Source: JAZNGX01 sp045576675 (GTDB taxonomy: Bacteria > Bacillota > Clostridia > Monoglobales > Firm-18). From it: a DNA stretch of 6,786 nucleotides. Under the pieces are notes generated by a model. That model was not told where the DNA came from. It made no database searches and was given only the letters and a program-made list of their open reading frames with translations. Both the position numbers and the translations under genes were made by a program. Of the stretch, positions 6,501-6,786 are shown one piece after another. The DNA lies in assembly GCA_045576675.1 (NCBI GenBank), contig JAZNGX010000131.1, forward strand, positions 1 to 6,786, written 5' to 3'. Numbering within the stretch: position 1 is the first letter of the stretch; every line of letters starts with the position of its first letter.

Positions 6501-6786
6501 ACTCTATTGTAAAATCGCCTGAAAGCGGGCTGTCTGTCTGCAAAAATATTTTTGAGGCTGCACCGCTTGTAGGAGCATATTTAAGCGTACCATTTTCAAC
6601 ACTTGCATTTTCTATATTGCTTAAAACCTTAAAGCTGCTGTTGCCAAATGCATCATTAGTTTTGTAACCTGTTACATTACTAAAATCCTCATTGACAATT
6701 ACATCATTTCCCGAATAACTTCCGAGAAAATCTGCACCAAAAACAACAGATGAAAACATTGTTGTTAAAAGTGCAAGCATACAAAT
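3562..6786 (-). CDS. Secreted multidomain SGNH hydrolase (DUF4886-like), paralogue, start cut by the window edge
   Basis: The frame stays open to the right edge, giving 1074 residues to the TAA at 3562-3564. The first in-window ATG (6778-6780) is not the true start: it aligns with Met10 of the downstream paralogue, the two codons before it encode Ile-Cys as they do there, and starting at it would remove the Lys-rich end of the signal peptide. About seven residues are missing. Residues below are counted from that Met: signal-peptide cleavage about 15 (VFG/AD); two LamG-like jelly rolls at about 26-213 and 225-421; Ig-like at 423-500; beta-sandwich at 501-600; BspA-type LRR at 602-708 with a canonical LTISGTGAMPEY cap; SGNH/DUF4886-like domain at 710-945 with GNSH (Ser718), IIIQDWHES at 789-797 and RDTTHCS (Asp918, His921); conserved C-terminal module to 1072. 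Likely the first gene of a two-gene operon. Probably an extracellular esterase or deacetylase of unknown substrate. Its promoter and ribosome binding site lie outside the window. Confidence 0.83.
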   Translation of the reverse strand: MCMLALLTTMFSSVVFGADFLGSYSGNDVIVNEDFSNVTGYKTNDAFGNSSFKVLSNIENASVENGTLKYAPTSGAASKIFLQTDSPLSGDFTIEFKFMQPTVGAFNNLFFLSDTSTANGMKIALDGGYIRVGRYDYIAPVKGYSANTWYNVKIVFNNVINSATGTYDVYIDNTKVVTANELYNYPGKAKDPVYRMIMWGTAGNATTYYDDFKVYKEVKFEEGSGITRLASEDFSGVTAVPTGTLLSNNSLKVVSAHNASVDNGRVKVDNSANKADPNNKEATFYTDIVPGSVLDGVDKFVIEFDFVADELKNIELFSTAGKTSSGGFTDAFYVKVWQGNFYYVSAGNATKLFLAATKTGQPYNMKIYVDETKGTFDVYVDGTNYVNDAPFLDSSITDITRIFRTRGTGSGISYYIDNIAIYEDKMLDAIECISLPDRTTETKINLPSSVGGFDVTWSSSNANLIATDGTITMPAVNQNSMLTATIKAGGRMLTKTSKVIVLAPAGLKVSYANNIVKASAYYPGKLYALTPNPVIVTAIYKDGKLFSMSHGGAREGDYYNYYVDTSLYKAGNYTAKAFVLRDLTNFEPLAEAAAPVSFTVESYEFTGEYNATSKTLTISGTGAMPEYASFAETPWSEYADAETIEFGSRIASISANSLTGFANLEKVVIPDNVSNIDAAAFPNTDFEVKCNLHTAAAAYAEANDKQIKLIKLRVLSIGNSHTYDHTRWINDIRSDMYAAGLDTEVYHSILFFGGRQMYTSTHSHYYAGTNPSHGDYATYNNALTNNTWDLIIIQDWHESAQDDYANHFVKGLGDTVAWLKSKQPQAKVAWVQDWADKNMFHYTATDTLEAVYANITGAMALVENMTENKPDYIFPMGTAIQNARSSYFGVTNNAKDAYTNMADGDWAQGNLHNYTILERDTTHCSHELARYLTGATVYGAIMDSFKNVMDTPAGFDYFASLKTAPVTTGVAEWKGEFNDNIWAIVKESAQNALAKKNAVTQSAYTNDPANDIARAIENADYSSGDFAAATIAATANAAAEGKVTITAGNVKVDGDSATVTFLYGYTEKTVNISK

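Larger units (their letters stand above)
257..6786 (-). repeat. Tandem gene duplication: two full-length paralogous copies, period about 3.3 kb
   Basis: The genes at 257-3505 and 3562-6786 are alignable end to end with the same domain order. DNA identity is highest near the 3' ends: bases from 257 and from 3562 run nearly alike for about 70 bp, sharing TTATTTGCTTATATTAACTG at both gene ends and AAAGGAATGTTACTGTTGC shortly after. Further near-identical blocks lie around 520-620 and 3825-3925. By eye, the LRR regions are about three-quarters identical in protein; the N-terminal domains are less so. The spacers and hairpins after each gene are unrelated in sequence, so the duplication either did not include the 3' flank or that flank has since diverged. 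Confidence 0.9.

Noticed and set aside
257..6786. Possible CRISPR, transposon or phage-related direct repeats
   Set aside because: The repeated segments are colinear parts of two paralogous genes, with no regular spacer pattern, terminal inverted repeats or transposase.

Overview
The window looks like a stretch of a low-GC Firmicutes genome, most likely a gut- or rumen-type Clostridia. The reasons are AT-rich DNA, a strong GGAGGG ribosome binding site, AT-rich intergenic hairpins, and very long secreted proteins that combine concanavalin-like (LamG-type) domains, bacterial Ig-like domains, BspA-type leucine-rich repeats and an SGNH/DUF4886-type hydrolase. The assignment to a lineage is inference; no rRNA or marker gene is present.

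Layout. Positions 2-208 (+ strand) hold the C-terminal end of a SLOG-fold protein (YspA/YpsA, DUF1273-like) that enters from the left edge. Positions 207-250 hold a hairpin that acts mainly as an intrinsic terminator for the minus-strand genes; its T-tract overlaps the stop codon of the convergent SLOG gene. Positions 257-3505 (- strand) hold a complete 1082-residue secreted protein. Positions 3506-3561 hold a 56-bp spacer with a perfect 11-bp hairpin and a strong Shine-Dalgarno sequence. Positions 3562-6786 (- strand) hold a second, paralogous secreted protein that lacks only about the first seven residues, cut by the right edge. Transcription of the pair runs right to left, so the truncated paralogue is the upstream gene.

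The two large proteins share one architecture along their whole length: Sec signal peptide, two related jelly-roll domains, an atrophied bacterial Ig-like domain, a second beta-sandwich, a short BspA-type LRR block, an SGNH hydrolase domain with Ser-Asp-His candidates conserved in both (GNSH ... D-x-T-H), and a conserved C-terminal module with no recognised anchor. They are a tandem duplication. The natural reading is a pair of extracellular esterases (perhaps carbohydrate deacetylases) with glycan-binding or adhesive N-terminal domains, with variable loops near the active site suggesting different substrates. The substrate is not visible in the sequence. The SLOG gene is convergent and shows no functional link to the pair. 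No mobile element, CRISPR array, RNA gene or riboswitch was seen.
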